From NCBI RefSeq assembly GCF_900094575.1, contig NZ_FMAE01000003.1:62001-126000 (forward strand): DNA of 64,000 nt, given 5' to 3'. Origin of the DNA: Bradyrhizobium yuanmingense (GTDB taxonomy: Bacteria; Pseudomonadota; Alphaproteobacteria; Rhizobiales; Xanthobacteraceae). Of this stretch, positions 34,992-43,613 are shown one piece after another (positions within the stretch are counted from its first letter, which is position 1; the number at the start of each line of letters is the position of its first letter). The translations under genes were made by a program, and so were the position numbers. The notes under the pieces are model-generated. The model made no database searches. It was not told the DNA's origin and saw nothing but the letters and a program-made list of their open reading frames with translations.

Positions 34992-36488
34992 ATGGCTGTG
35001 TCGCAGGCTATTCCGATCACGCGCCATCCGTTCGCCAACGGGTCCTACAAGCAGATGCTGATCGACGGCAAGTGGGTCGATGCAGCCTCGGGCAAGCGCT
35101 TCGAGACCCGCAATCCCGCCACCGGCGAGCTGCTCGCAACCGTCGCCGAAGGCGACAAGGAAGACATCGATTGTGCGGTCGCGGCCGCGCGTCGCGCTTT
35201 CGAAGGCCCGTGGAGTAAGGTCAAGCCGTTCGAGCGGCAGAACCTGCTCCTGAGGCTCGCCGATCTCGTCGAGAAGAATTTCGACGAATTGTCGCAGCTC
35301 GACACGCTCGACATGGGCGCGCCGCTGAGCCGCACCCGTGCCTACCGCCTGCGCGCCGTCGGCATGCTGCGCTATTACGCCGGCCAGACCACCGCGATCC
35401 ACGGCGAGACCATCGAGAACTCGCTACCCGGCGAGATATTCTCCTACACGCTGAAGGAGCCGATCGGCGTCGTCGGCGCCATCATTCCCTGGAACGGGCC
35501 GCTCACTGCGACGATCTGGAAGATCGGTCCGGCGATCGCGACCGGCTGCACCGTGGTGCTCAAGCCTGCCGAAGAAGCGCCGCTGACCTCGCTGCGCATC
35601 GCCGAGCTCGCAATGGAAGCGGGCGTGCCGCCCGGCGTCATCAACGTTGTCCCCGGCTATGGCGAGACCGCGGGGGCGGCGCTCGCCTCGCATCACGACG
35701 TCGACAAGGTCGCCTTCACCGGCTCGCATGTCACGGGCCAGTCGATCATCCGTGCGTCCGCCGGCAATCTCAAGCGCGTCTCGCTCGAGCTCGGCGGCAA
35801 GTCGCCGGACATCGTGTTCGCCGATGCCGATCTCGACGCCGCCGTGCCCGGCGCGGCGATGGCGGTGTTCGCCAATTCAGGGCAGATCTGCAGCGCCGGA
35901 ACGCGCCTGTTCGTCGAGCACTCGATCTACGACGAGTTCGTCGGCCGCGTCGCCGAGTTCGGCAAGAAGCTGCAGGTCGGCAACGGCCTCGATCCCAACG
36001 TGCAGATCGGGCCGCTCGTCTCGGAGCAGCAGCTCGAACGCGTCACCGGCTATCTCGACATCGGCCAGAAGGAGGGCGCGAAGGCGCTTGCCGGCGGCGG
36101 ACGGGTCACCGAAGGCGCGCTGTCGAAGGGCTTCTTCGTCTCGCCGACGGTGTTCGCGGGTGTCGAGGACAACATGCGCATCGCGCAGGAGGAGATTTTC
36201 GGCCCCGTCATCTCCGCAATCGCGTTCAAGGACATGGACGAGCTGGTCAAACGCGCCAACAACACCACGTTCGGCCTCGGCTCCGGTCTGTGGACGCGCG
36301 ACGTCAGCAAGGCCCATGCGGTGGCGAAACGCTTGCGTGCCGGCTCGGTGTGGGTCAACTGCTACCAGGCGATGGATCCGGCCGTGCCGTTCGGCGGCTA
36401 CAAGATGAGCGGCTACGGCCGCGAATCCGGCAAGCAGCACGTCGAGGAATATCTCAACGTGAAGGCCGTCTGGATCAAGACGGCGTAA
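34992..36488 (+). CDS. NAD(P)-dependent aldehyde dehydrogenase
   Basis: This 498-aa aldehyde dehydrogenase is full length for the family. The general-base Glu266 lies in LELGGKSP and the nucleophile Cys300 in NSGQICSAGTRL. PWNGPL, GFTGS-like AFTGSHVTG and the C-terminal PFGGYKMSG motif are also present. ATG 34992 has GGGAG about eight bases before it; upstream open sequence is not family-like. It would oxidise an aliphatic or aromatic aldehyde to the acid. It is followed by a palindromic repeat and an ene-reductase gene. Confidence 0.93.
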   Translation: MAVSQAIPITRHPFANGSYKQMLIDGKWVDAASGKRFETRNPATGELLATVAEGDKEDIDCAVAAARRAFEGPWSKVKPFERQNLLLRLADLVEKNFDELSQLDTLDMGAPLSRTRAYRLRAVGMLRYYAGQTTAIHGETIENSLPGEIFSYTLKEPIGVVGAIIPWNGPLTATIWKIGPAIATGCTVVLKPAEEAPLTSLRIAELAMEAGVPPGVINVVPGYGETAGAALASHHDVDKVAFTGSHVTGQSIIRASAGNLKRVSLELGGKSPDIVFADADLDAAVPGAAMAVFANSGQICSAGTRLFVEHSIYDEFVGRVAEFGKKLQVGNGLDPNVQIGPLVSEQQLERVTGYLDIGQKEGAKALAGGGRVTEGALSKGFFVSPTVFAGVEDNMRIAQEEIFGPVISAIAFKDMDELVKRANNTTFGLGSGLWTRDVSKAHAVAKRLRAGSVWVNCYQAMDPAVPFGGYKMSGYGRESGKQHVEEYLNVKAVWIKTA

Positions 36489-36504
36489 GGCCGGCTCTCC
36501 TTCG

Positions 36505-36648
36505 CCTCTCCCCGCTTGCGGGGAGAGGCCGGAATTCGCGCAACGCGCGGATTCCGGGTGAGGGGGACTCTCCGCGAGTCCAACTCTCACCGCGATTGCC
36601 GAGGCAGCCCCTCACCCCAACCCTCTCCCCGTAAGAACGGGGAGAGGG
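36505..36648. repeat. Compound intergenic palindromic element
   Basis: A perfect palindrome at 36505-36528 (CCTCTCCCCGC, TT, GCGGGGAGAGG) is repeated in related inverted form at 36621-36648. It is organised like the element at 28213-28349. Confidence 0.85.
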
Positions 36649-36723
36649 AGAACAACCACCGCCTTCAGGCGGTCAGTCTCCCTCACAATCATCTGCATCC
36701 TTTCAAAGACATCCGGGGACCAC

Positions 36724-37851
36724 ATGAAATTCGAAGCCTTGTTCAAGCCGTTGCAGGTCGGTCCCTACCAGCTCGCGCATCGCGTCGCGATGGCGCCGCT
36801 AACGCGCATGCGGGCCGAGCGCGACACTTTCGCGCCGCGGCCACTCAACGCCGAATATTACGGCCAGCGTGCGACGAAGGGCGGCCTGATCATCGCCGAA
36901 GCCTCGCCGGTGCTCTCGCACGGCCGCGGCAATCCGGCGACACCCGGCATCTATTCGGAGGCGCAAGTCGCGGGCTGGCGCAAGGTGACGGATGCCGTGC
37001 ACGCCAAGGGCGGCATCATCTTTCTCCAGCTCTGGCATGTCGGCCGCGTCTCTCATTCCTCCTTCCACGGCGGCGAGCTGCCGGTTTCGGCCTCGGCAAT
37101 TCCGATCAAGGCCGAAGGCATGAAGGCGATGACGGCCGACGGAAAGATCGCCGACTACGAGACGCCGCGCGCGCTGGAGACTGATGAGGTGAAGGGCATC
37201 GTCGAGGCGTTCCGGCAGGGTGCCAAGAATGCGCTCGCCGCCGGCTTCGACGGTGTCGAGATCCACGGCGCCAACGGCTATCTGCTCGAGCAATTCCTGC
37301 AATCGCGCAGCAACCAGCGCACCGATCAATATGGCGGCGGAATCGAGAACCGCGCGCGCCTTCTGCTCGAGGTCACGCAGGCCGCGATCGACGTCTGGGG
37401 CTCGAACCGTGTCGCTGTGCGGCTGTCGCCCTACGGCATCGCCAATGATTCCGGCGAGCCCGATCCGATGCCGCTCTATACCCATGTCGTGAAGGCGCTC
37501 GAGAAGCTGGGTTTGGCGTACCTGCATTTCATCGAACCGCGCTCCAGCGGCTCGGGCCGCGCCGAGGTCAACTGGCAGAACGTGCCATCGGCGATGGTGC
37601 TGTTCCGTCCGCTCTACAGCGGCGTGCTGATGACCGCCGGCGGCTTCACCGGGGAGACCGCGAATGCGGCGATCGCCGACGGACATGCGGACATCATCGC
37701 CTTCGGCCGCATCTTCATCTCCAATCCTGATCTGCCGCGTCGTCTCGAGCACGGCTACCCGATCACGCCGTATAATCGCGCGACGTTCTACAGCGGCGAG
37801 GAGAAGGGGTACACGGATTATCCGGTGTATGACGAGCTGACGCCGGCTTGA
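36724..37851 (+). CDS. nemA: Old yellow enzyme-family alkene reductase
   Basis: This 375-aa FMN protein reduces activated C=C bonds of enones or nitroesters with NAD(P)H. It has MAPLTRMRA at the N-terminus, LQLWHVGRVSH for FMN binding, VEIHGANGYLLEQFLQSRSN with the substrate-binding His/Asn pair, and ADIIAFGRIFISNPDLP near the end. The architecture and length match NemA/N-ethylmaleimide reductase. It stands between two palindromic repeats and is probably monocistronic. Confidence 0.9.
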   Translation: MKFEALFKPLQVGPYQLAHRVAMAPLTRMRAERDTFAPRPLNAEYYGQRATKGGLIIAEASPVLSHGRGNPATPGIYSEAQVAGWRKVTDAVHAKGGIIFLQLWHVGRVSHSSFHGGELPVSASAIPIKAEGMKAMTADGKIADYETPRALETDEVKGIVEAFRQGAKNALAAGFDGVEIHGANGYLLEQFLQSRSNQRTDQYGGGIENRARLLLEVTQAAIDVWGSNRVAVRLSPYGIANDSGEPDPMPLYTHVVKALEKLGLAYLHFIEPRSSGSGRAEVNWQNVPSAMVLFRPLYSGVLMTAGGFTGETANAAIADGHADIIAFGRIFISNPDLPRRLEHGYPITPYNRATFYSGEEKGYTDYPVYDELTPA

Positions 37852-37854
37852 TCT

Positions 37855-37959
37855 GTCATTCCGGGGCGCGACGAAGTCGCGAACCCGGAATCCATCGGGC
37901 CGCATACCTGGACGTGGGATGGATTCCGGGCTCGATGCTTCGCATCGCCCCGGAATGAC
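37855..37959. repeat. Intergenic palindromic repeat
   Basis: GTCATTCCGGGGCGCG (from 37855) is inverted by the arm ending CGCCCCGGAATGAC at 37959, with inner GGATTCCGGG arms. It is of the same type as 46821-46928. Confidence 0.8.
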
Positions 37960-38002
37960 GAGCTTGCTTCGCTGCGCTAGCAATGACGACGGAGAGACGT
38001 CC

Positions 38003-38506
38003 ATGGCCAAAGCCGCAGCCGCCGCAGGGATCGCCACCGGCCAATGCCTCTGCGGCAAGGTCGCCTTCGAGATCGACGTGCCCGCGCGCTGGGCCTGGCA
38101 CGATCATTCCGCTGCCAGCCGCCGCGCCCATGGCGCGGCCTACGCCACCTATGTCGGAAGCTGGAAGAAGCGCTTCCGCATCACCTCAGGCAAGACCGCG
38201 CTGACCCGCTACGAGGACAAGGCGACGAAGATCGCGCGCAGCTTCTGCTCGCATTGCGGCACGCCGATCATGTACGAGCGCCCGCGCGGGCCGCACATGG
38301 TCAACATCCCGCGCGCCCTGTTCAACGAGCGCACCGGCCGCCAGCCGCTCTATCACATCGCCATCGAGGAGCTGCAGGAATGGGCCTATACCGGCGAGCC
38401 CCTGGTGCCGCTGAAGGGCTTTCCCGGCGTCGTCTGGCAGCGCTCGAAAAGGAAGAAGCGCGCTGGCGGGGACGACCCGTTCGAACTCGGGCGGGAGGAG
38501 ATGTAG
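38003..38506 (+). CDS. GFA-fold protein lacking the middle zinc cluster
   Basis: This 167-aa protein resembles the GFA/CENP-V fold of glutathione-dependent formaldehyde-activating enzymes. It keeps GQCLCGKV and SFCSHCGTPI. The segment where most members have a CHCxxC zinc cluster reads HDHSAASRRAHGAAYATYV, so that site is missing or His-based. A Lys/Arg-rich tail follows. ATG 38003 is supported by GGAGAGA at 37991-37997. Formaldehyde chemistry is therefore doubtful. Confidence 0.8.
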   Translation: MAKAAAAAGIATGQCLCGKVAFEIDVPARWAWHDHSAASRRAHGAAYATYVGSWKKRFRITSGKTALTRYEDKATKIARSFCSHCGTPIMYERPRGPHMVNIPRALFNERTGRQPLYHIAIEELQEWAYTGEPLVPLKGFPGVVWQRSKRKKRAGGDDPFELGREEM

Positions 38507-38614
38507 CGCCTCTCCCGCGCAACGCAGCCATGACCGCGCTTCCTTGCGCGTCTGCCAGCATCTCGGCCATCATGCTTTCGGTCCTTGCGGCAACGGTCCG
38601 CTCCTGGAGGAAAC

Positions 38615-40276
38615 ATGAAGAACAAGATCACCGGCCGCTCCGCCTTTCTCGCGCTGCTCAAGGACGAGGGCATCACGCATCTGTTCGGCAACCCTGGAAC
38701 CACCGAACTGCCGATCATGCATGCGCTGAAGGACCATCCCGATCTCACTTATGTGATGGCGATGCAGGAGAGCCTGGTGGTCGCGATCGCCGACGGCTAC
38801 AGCCGCGCTTCGGGCAAGCTCGTCGCCTGCAACGTTCACGTCGCGCCCGGCCTCGGCAACGCCATGGGCTCGCTCTACAACGCCCAGTTCACGGGCACGC
38901 CGATGATCCTGACGGCGGGCCAGCAGGAGCAGGGCCACGGTCTGATGGAGCCGGTGCTCTATGGTCCGCTGGTGCGCATGGCCGAGCCGCTGGTGAAATG
39001 GGCGGTCGAGGTGACACGGCTGGAGGACCTGCCGCGCATCGTGCGCCGTGCCGCGAAGGTTGCGACGACGCCGCCGACCGGGCCGGTGTTCATCTCGCTG
39101 CCCGGCGACATCCTCAACAGCGAGGCCGGGATCGATCTCGGCCGCTCCACCCGCATCGATGCGCGCACGAAACCGTCGGACGAGGCGCTGAAGGCCTTTG
39201 CCGCACGCCTGCTCAAGGCTGAGCGTCCCGTGATCGTCACCATGGACGAGGTGGTCAAGAGCGATGCTTTGACGGAGGCGGCTGAACTGGCCGAGCTGCT
39301 CGGCGCTGCGGCCTATCAGTCCTCGACGCCCTACGGCTCGCACTTTCTGTCCGAAAGCCCGAGCTTCGTCGGCACGCTCGCGCGCGTGCAGAAGGCCGCG
39401 CGCGATACGCTCGCGCCGTACGATCTGCTGATCGCGCTCGGCGGCGATCCGCTGCGGATGTCGGTCTATAGCGAGGTCGACGCGCTGCCTGAGGGCCTCG
39501 GCATCGTGCAGATCGGTCTCATCGATTGGGAGATTGCCAAGAACTACGGGGCCGAGATCGCGCTGAAGGCGGATCTGAAGGAAACACTGCGCGCGCTGAT
39601 CCCGGTACTCAAGGAGATGGGCGGCGCGGCCCTCGCGAGCCGCGCCAAGCAGCGTCTCGCCGAGCTCGCGCCGAAGAACTGGACCGCGCGCCGCGCGGCG
39701 CTGGTCGAGCAGATCGGCAAGAGTGCCGGCCGCACACCGATCGATCCGGACTTCCTCGTGCTGCAAATGGTCGAGGCGATGCCTGACAACGCCATCCTGG
39801 TCGATGAAGGTCTCACCTCCAGCCGCCAGATCACGGCCCTGCATCCGCATCGCGACCGCTACGGCTATCACGGGCTCGCCTCCGGCGGCATCGGCTGGGG
39901 CCTGCCGGCCTCAGTCGGCGCCAGCATTGCCAATCCCGATCGCCCCGTGGTGTGCTTCTCCGGCGATGGCAGCGCGATGTACTCGATCCAGTCGCTCTGG
40001 ACCGCGGCGCATCACAAGCTGCCGCTCAACGTCGTCATCGCCAACAATGGCGGCTATCGCATCATCAAGCAGCGCCTGCTCGCCTTCCACGGCGATGACA
40101 ATTACGTCGGCATGGATTTCGTCAATCCGCCGGTCGATTTCGCCGGCGTCGCCAAGGCACTCGGCTGTGAGGCGATCAAGGTCAGCGATGTCAGCGAACT
40201 GAAGGCAACGCTGACGTCAGCGTTCAATCGGCCGGGAACCAAGCTGATCGAGGTGATGGTGGACGGGAAGGTGTAG
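38615..40276 (+). CDS. Benzoylformate decarboxylase-like TPP-dependent enzyme
   Basis: This 553-aa three-domain thiamine pyrophosphate enzyme has the cofactor-activating Glu in AMQESLVVAIADGYSRA and GDGSAMYSIQSLW with a downstream NNGGY for Mg-TPP. FGNPGTTELP and NVHVAPGLGNAMGS match the active-site segments of benzoylformate decarboxylase, with Thr where MdlC has Ser26 and the His of the HxxxGxGNAM motif kept. I see no clear counterpart of MdlC His281, so activity may differ. GGAGG precedes ATG 38615. It acts on a 2-oxo acid. Confidence 0.88.
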   Translation: MKNKITGRSAFLALLKDEGITHLFGNPGTTELPIMHALKDHPDLTYVMAMQESLVVAIADGYSRASGKLVACNVHVAPGLGNAMGSLYNAQFTGTPMILTAGQQEQGHGLMEPVLYGPLVRMAEPLVKWAVEVTRLEDLPRIVRRAAKVATTPPTGPVFISLPGDILNSEAGIDLGRSTRIDARTKPSDEALKAFAARLLKAERPVIVTMDEVVKSDALTEAAELAELLGAAAYQSSTPYGSHFLSESPSFVGTLARVQKAARDTLAPYDLLIALGGDPLRMSVYSEVDALPEGLGIVQIGLIDWEIAKNYGAEIALKADLKETLRALIPVLKEMGGAALASRAKQRLAELAPKNWTARRAALVEQIGKSAGRTPIDPDFLVLQMVEAMPDNAILVDEGLTSSRQITALHPHRDRYGYHGLASGGIGWGLPASVGASIANPDRPVVCFSGDGSAMYSIQSLWTAAHHKLPLNVVIANNGGYRIIKQRLLAFHGDDNYVGMDFVNPPVDFAGVAKALGCEAIKVSDVSELKATLTSAFNRPGTKLIEVMVDGKV

Positions 40277-40283
40277 CCCCGCA

Positions 40284-40412
40284 GTCGTCCCCGCGAAGGC
40301 GGGGACCCCATACCGCGTGATCTATCGACTGCGGCTGGTAGGCGTATCGAGCTCCCGAGTCTTCGCCAAACTACTTCCTGTGGTTATGGGTCCCCGCCTT
40401 CGCGGGGACGAC
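40284..40412. repeat. Intergenic palindromic repeat
   Basis: GTCGTCCCCGCGAAGGCGGG at 40284 onward is inverted at about 40385-40412, with a one-base length difference. It lies between convergent genes and may also act as a transcription end. Confidence 0.8.
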
Positions 40413-40438
40413 AGCCTGGCTGTGGCGCGATCTTCCGC

Positions 40439-41818
40439 CTACCCCTTCTTCCCCACGCGATACTCCGCCGCGGGATGCGGCGCGTCGAGGCGCGCGCGGC
40501 CCTCGCCGAACAGTTTTTCCCGCAACGTGCCCTTGGCGTACTCGCTCTTGTACCTTCCGCGCCGCGTCAGCTCGGGCACCAGCATGTCGGCGATATCCTC
40601 GAAATCGCCGGGCGAGATCGCGAACGCGACGTTGAGGCCGTCGACATCCGTCGCCTCGAACCATGCTTCGATCTTGTCTGCGACCATCTCGGGCGTGCCG
40701 ACCACGACCGGGCCAGCGCCGCCGATGCCGACATGCTCGATGACGTCGCGCACGGTCCAGACGCGGTCAGGGTCGGCGCGGGTCACGTTGTCCATCGCGC
40801 TGCGGCCGGCATCGTTCTGGACGTGGCGCACCTGCTGGTCGAGGTCGTAGCCGGAGAAGTCGACGCCGGTCCATCCCGACATCAGCGCCAGCGCGCCTTC
40901 TGGGCTGATGTGGCGGCGGTAGTCGGCGTATTTTTCCTTCGCCTCGGCTTCCGTCCGTCCGAGGATGATCGTCATCATCGAGAACATTAGGATCTCCGCC
41001 GGATCGCGGCCGAGTGCGGCAGCTTCCTGCCGGATCGCGGAGACGCGCGGCGCGATCACCTTGGCTGACGGTCCCGACATGAACACGCACTCGGCGTGCC
41101 TGGCCGCGAATTGCCGGCCGCGCGGCGAGGTGCCGGCCTGGTACAGCACGGGCGTGCGCTGCGGCGAGGGCTCGCTGAGGTGAATGGTGTTGTTGATGCG
41201 GTAGTTCGCGCCCGCATGATTGACGCGATGAACTTTTGCCGGGTCGGTGAAGATGCCGCGCTTGCGGTCGCGCAGCACGGCATCGTCTTCCCAGCTGCCT
41301 TCCCAGAGCTTGTAGACGACCTCCATATATTCGTCGGCGATGTCGTAGCGGTCGTCATGGCCGGTCTGCTTGTCCTTGCCGGCACCGCGCGCGGCGCTGT
41401 CGAGATAGCCGGTGACGACGTTCCAGCCGATCCGCCCCTCGGTGAGGTGATCGAGCGTCGACATCCGCCGTGCGAACGGATAGGGCGGCTCGAAGGACAG
41501 ATTGCTGGTGACGCCGAAGCCGAGATTTTGCGTCACCGCCGCCATCGCCGACAGCAGCAGCAGCGGCTCGTTCGACGGCGTCTGCGCTGCATTGCGCAAG
41601 GCTGCGTCAGGGCTGTTGCCATACACGTCATAGACGCCAAGCACGTCGGCCAGGAACAGCCCGTCGAAACGGCCGCGCTCCAGCGTCTTGGCGAGATCGA
41701 TCCAGTAGGACAGGCGGTTATACTCGGCGGTACGGTCGCGCGGATGGGTCCACAGGCCCGGTGATTGGTGTGCGACGCAATTCATCGCAAAGGCGTTGAG
41801 CCTGATCTCTTTGGCCAT
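40439..41818 (-). CDS. LLM-class flavin-dependent monooxygenase, NtaA/SnaA/DszA family
   Basis: This 459-aa flavin-dependent monooxygenase has the family opening LNAFAMNCVAHQSPGLWTHP. GRFDGLFLADVLGVYDVYG, GRIGWNVVTGYLDSAARGAG and VLYQAGTSPRGRQFAARHAE are also typical. Such two-component enzymes take FMNH2 from a reductase and attack sulfonates, nitrilotriacetate or heterocycles. The start at 41818 is well supported by family alignment and AGGGA upstream. It diverges from an M20 peptidase; a regulatory palindrome lies in the shared gap. No reductase partner is adjacent. Confidence 0.9.
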   Translation of the reverse strand: MAKEIRLNAFAMNCVAHQSPGLWTHPRDRTAEYNRLSYWIDLAKTLERGRFDGLFLADVLGVYDVYGNSPDAALRNAAQTPSNEPLLLLSAMAAVTQNLGFGVTSNLSFEPPYPFARRMSTLDHLTEGRIGWNVVTGYLDSAARGAGKDKQTGHDDRYDIADEYMEVVYKLWEGSWEDDAVLRDRKRGIFTDPAKVHRVNHAGANYRINNTIHLSEPSPQRTPVLYQAGTSPRGRQFAARHAECVFMSGPSAKVIAPRVSAIRQEAAALGRDPAEILMFSMMTIILGRTEAEAKEKYADYRRHISPEGALALMSGWTGVDFSGYDLDQQVRHVQNDAGRSAMDNVTRADPDRVWTVRDVIEHVGIGGAGPVVVGTPEMVADKIEAWFEATDVDGLNVAFAISPGDFEDIADMLVPELTRRGRYKSEYAKGTLREKLFGEGRARLDAPHPAAEYRVGKKG

Positions 41819-42128
41819 GCTGGTCCCTCGGCGCCCTGTACTGAGCGCTCTTCGAATGATAGATGTGCGCCCCAACTTTGGCGAAGTTCTTGCATATAAT
41901 TGGCCCTTGGCAAGGGCCAAGATAGAAGGCTTGCGCTTGGCAAAGCCAAAGTCAGCGTCGCAGCTGTGCCTGGCAAGCCAGTCTCAAGGAAGCAAGAACG
42001 AAATCCCAAGAGGACCACGAGAAGAGACCTACAAGAAGCGAACTACAAGAACTATCCGAGTCCCCGCCACTTTCGAAGGCCAACCCGCCTCAGGTAAGGT
42101 CCTTCGTCTCACATCTCGAAAAGCAAGC
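41819..42128. other. Divergent intergenic region between monooxygenase and peptidase
   Basis: This 310-bp gap has no supported gene, although a frame stays open upstream of the peptidase. It is repetitive in TTGGC/GCCAA units and contains the inverted repeat at 41900-41920. Confidence 0.45.
41900..41920. promoter_or_regulatory. Operator-like inverted repeat
   Basis: TTGGCCCTT and AAGGGCCAA, separated by GGC, form a perfect 9-bp-arm repeat. A consensus-like TATAAT (41895-41900) abuts it, which would place a repressor at the start of transcription. No matching -35 box at normal spacing was found. Confidence 0.5.
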
Positions 42129-43526
42129 ATGACCAGAGCCGACGCCATCGCCCGCGCCCGTGAGGATTTCAAGTCCGGCGCGTTCCTCGCTGAACTCGAC
42201 CGCCGCGTCGCCTACAAGACCGAGAGCCAGAATCCGCAGCGCGGCCCCGAGCTGCGCGCCTATCTGGAGCAGGAGATGCAGCCGGCTTTCGCCGCGCTCG
42301 ATTTTTCCAGCCGCATCGTCGAATCCCCGAGCGGCAAGGCGCCGTTCCTGTTCGCCGAGCATCACGAGAGCGCGTCTGCGCCGACCGTGCTGGTCTACGG
42401 CCATGGCGATGTCGTCGACGGCATGGAAGGCGAGTGGCGTGATGGCCGGGATCCCTGGCGCACCAATGCTTCCGGGACGCGCCTCTATGGCCGCGGCACC
42501 GCCGACAACAAGGGGCAGCACAGCATCAATATGGCCGCGCTGCGTGCGGTGCGCGAGGCGCGCGGCGGTAAGCTCGGCTTCAACGCCAAGTTCATCATCG
42601 AGATGGGCGAGGAGATCGGCTCGCCCGATCTCGGCAAGGTCTGCGATCTCCATCGCGACGCGCTCAAGGCCGACCTGTTCATGGCCTCCGACGGGCCGCG
42701 CCTCTCGGCCGATCGGCCGACGCTGTTTCTCGGCTGTCGTGGAGGCATCCGCATCCACCTCGACGTGAACTTGCGCGACGGCGGCCACCATTCCGGCAAT
42801 TGGGGCGGCGTGCTCGCCAACCCCGCGACCATCCTGGTCAACGCGATCTCTACCCTGGTCGACGGCCACGGCCGTCTGCAGCTCGATGCCTTGAAGCCGC
42901 CGCGGCTGACCAACCAGATCCGCTCCTATCTCGCCGACGTCGAGGTGGTGCCGACTGCCGACGAGCCGGCGCTGGCCGAAAATTGGGGCGAGGAGGGGCT
43001 TTCGGCTGCTGAACGGCTCTACGCCTGGAACACGCTGGAAGTGCTGGCGATGTCCTCAGGCAATATCGAGAAGCCGGCCAACGCGATCCCCGGCCAGGCC
43101 AGTGCCGTGCTGCAACTGCGTTTCGTGGTTGGGACCAAGGTTGAAGGGCTGATCGACGCTGTCCGCGCGCATCTGGTCGGACGCGGTTTTCCGATGGTCG
43201 AGGTGCGCGCGGCGCAGAGTTTTGCTGCATCGCGCACCGATTTCGACAGCCCGTGGATCAAATGGGCGGCGGATTCGGTGCGAGAGACCACCGGCAAGGC
43301 GCCGGCCGTGCTGCCGAATTTCGGCGGTTCGCTGCCCAACGACGTGTTTTCCGAGATCCTGGGACTGCCGACGATCTGGGTGCCGCATTCCTATCCCGGC
43401 TGCTCCCAGCATGCGCCCAATGAGCACATCCTGCTGCCATTGACCGAAGAGGCCTTGACGGTGATGGCCGGGCTGTTCTGGGATCTCGGCGAGTTGCCAA
43501 AGCCACCGACTGGCCCGTTAACCTGA
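42129..43526 (+). CDS. M20-family metallopeptidase
   Basis: This 465-aa dizinc amidohydrolase/peptidase has VLVYGHGDVVDG (metal His/Asp), GRGTADNKGQHS, and EMGEEIGSPDLG with the catalytic and metal Glu pair. A later NWGGVLANPATI stretch corresponds to the lid/dimerisation domain region. ATG 42129 (MTRADAIARA) is chosen by family fit; the ribosome site is weak. It is divergent from the monooxygenase. It probably hydrolyses an N-acyl amino acid or dipeptide, in keeping with the amino-acid importer that follows. Confidence 0.9.
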   Translation: MTRADAIARAREDFKSGAFLAELDRRVAYKTESQNPQRGPELRAYLEQEMQPAFAALDFSSRIVESPSGKAPFLFAEHHESASAPTVLVYGHGDVVDGMEGEWRDGRDPWRTNASGTRLYGRGTADNKGQHSINMAALRAVREARGGKLGFNAKFIIEMGEEIGSPDLGKVCDLHRDALKADLFMASDGPRLSADRPTLFLGCRGGIRIHLDVNLRDGGHHSGNWGGVLANPATILVNAISTLVDGHGRLQLDALKPPRLTNQIRSYLADVEVVPTADEPALAENWGEEGLSAAERLYAWNTLEVLAMSSGNIEKPANAIPGQASAVLQLRFVVGTKVEGLIDAVRAHLVGRGFPMVEVRAAQSFAASRTDFDSPWIKWAADSVRETTGKAPAVLPNFGGSLPNDVFSEILGLPTIWVPHSYPGCSQHAPNEHILLPLTEEALTVMAGLFWDLGELPKPPTGPLT

Positions 43527-43613
43527 GCCGATAATCCAGCCGAAAGTTACATTCTAATCCGGCCCGATTTGTGCTTGCATCCGGGCCGCATCATCCGAAA
43601 GGGGAAGAAAAAC

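Noticed and set aside
28213..36648. Possible CRISPR-like repeats (CCTCTCCC palindromes)
   Set aside because: Each locus has only one inverted pair with unrelated sequence between. There is no regular spacer array and no cas genes.
41878..41900. A TTGGCG/TATAAT promoter
   Set aside because: The spacing is about 11 bp, too short for a standard sigma-70 promoter; only the inverted repeat is reported.
41796..42128. An N-terminal extension of the M20 peptidase of about 110 residues
   Set aside because: The extra residues are basic, low in structure and unlike the family, whose usual start matches ATG 42129.
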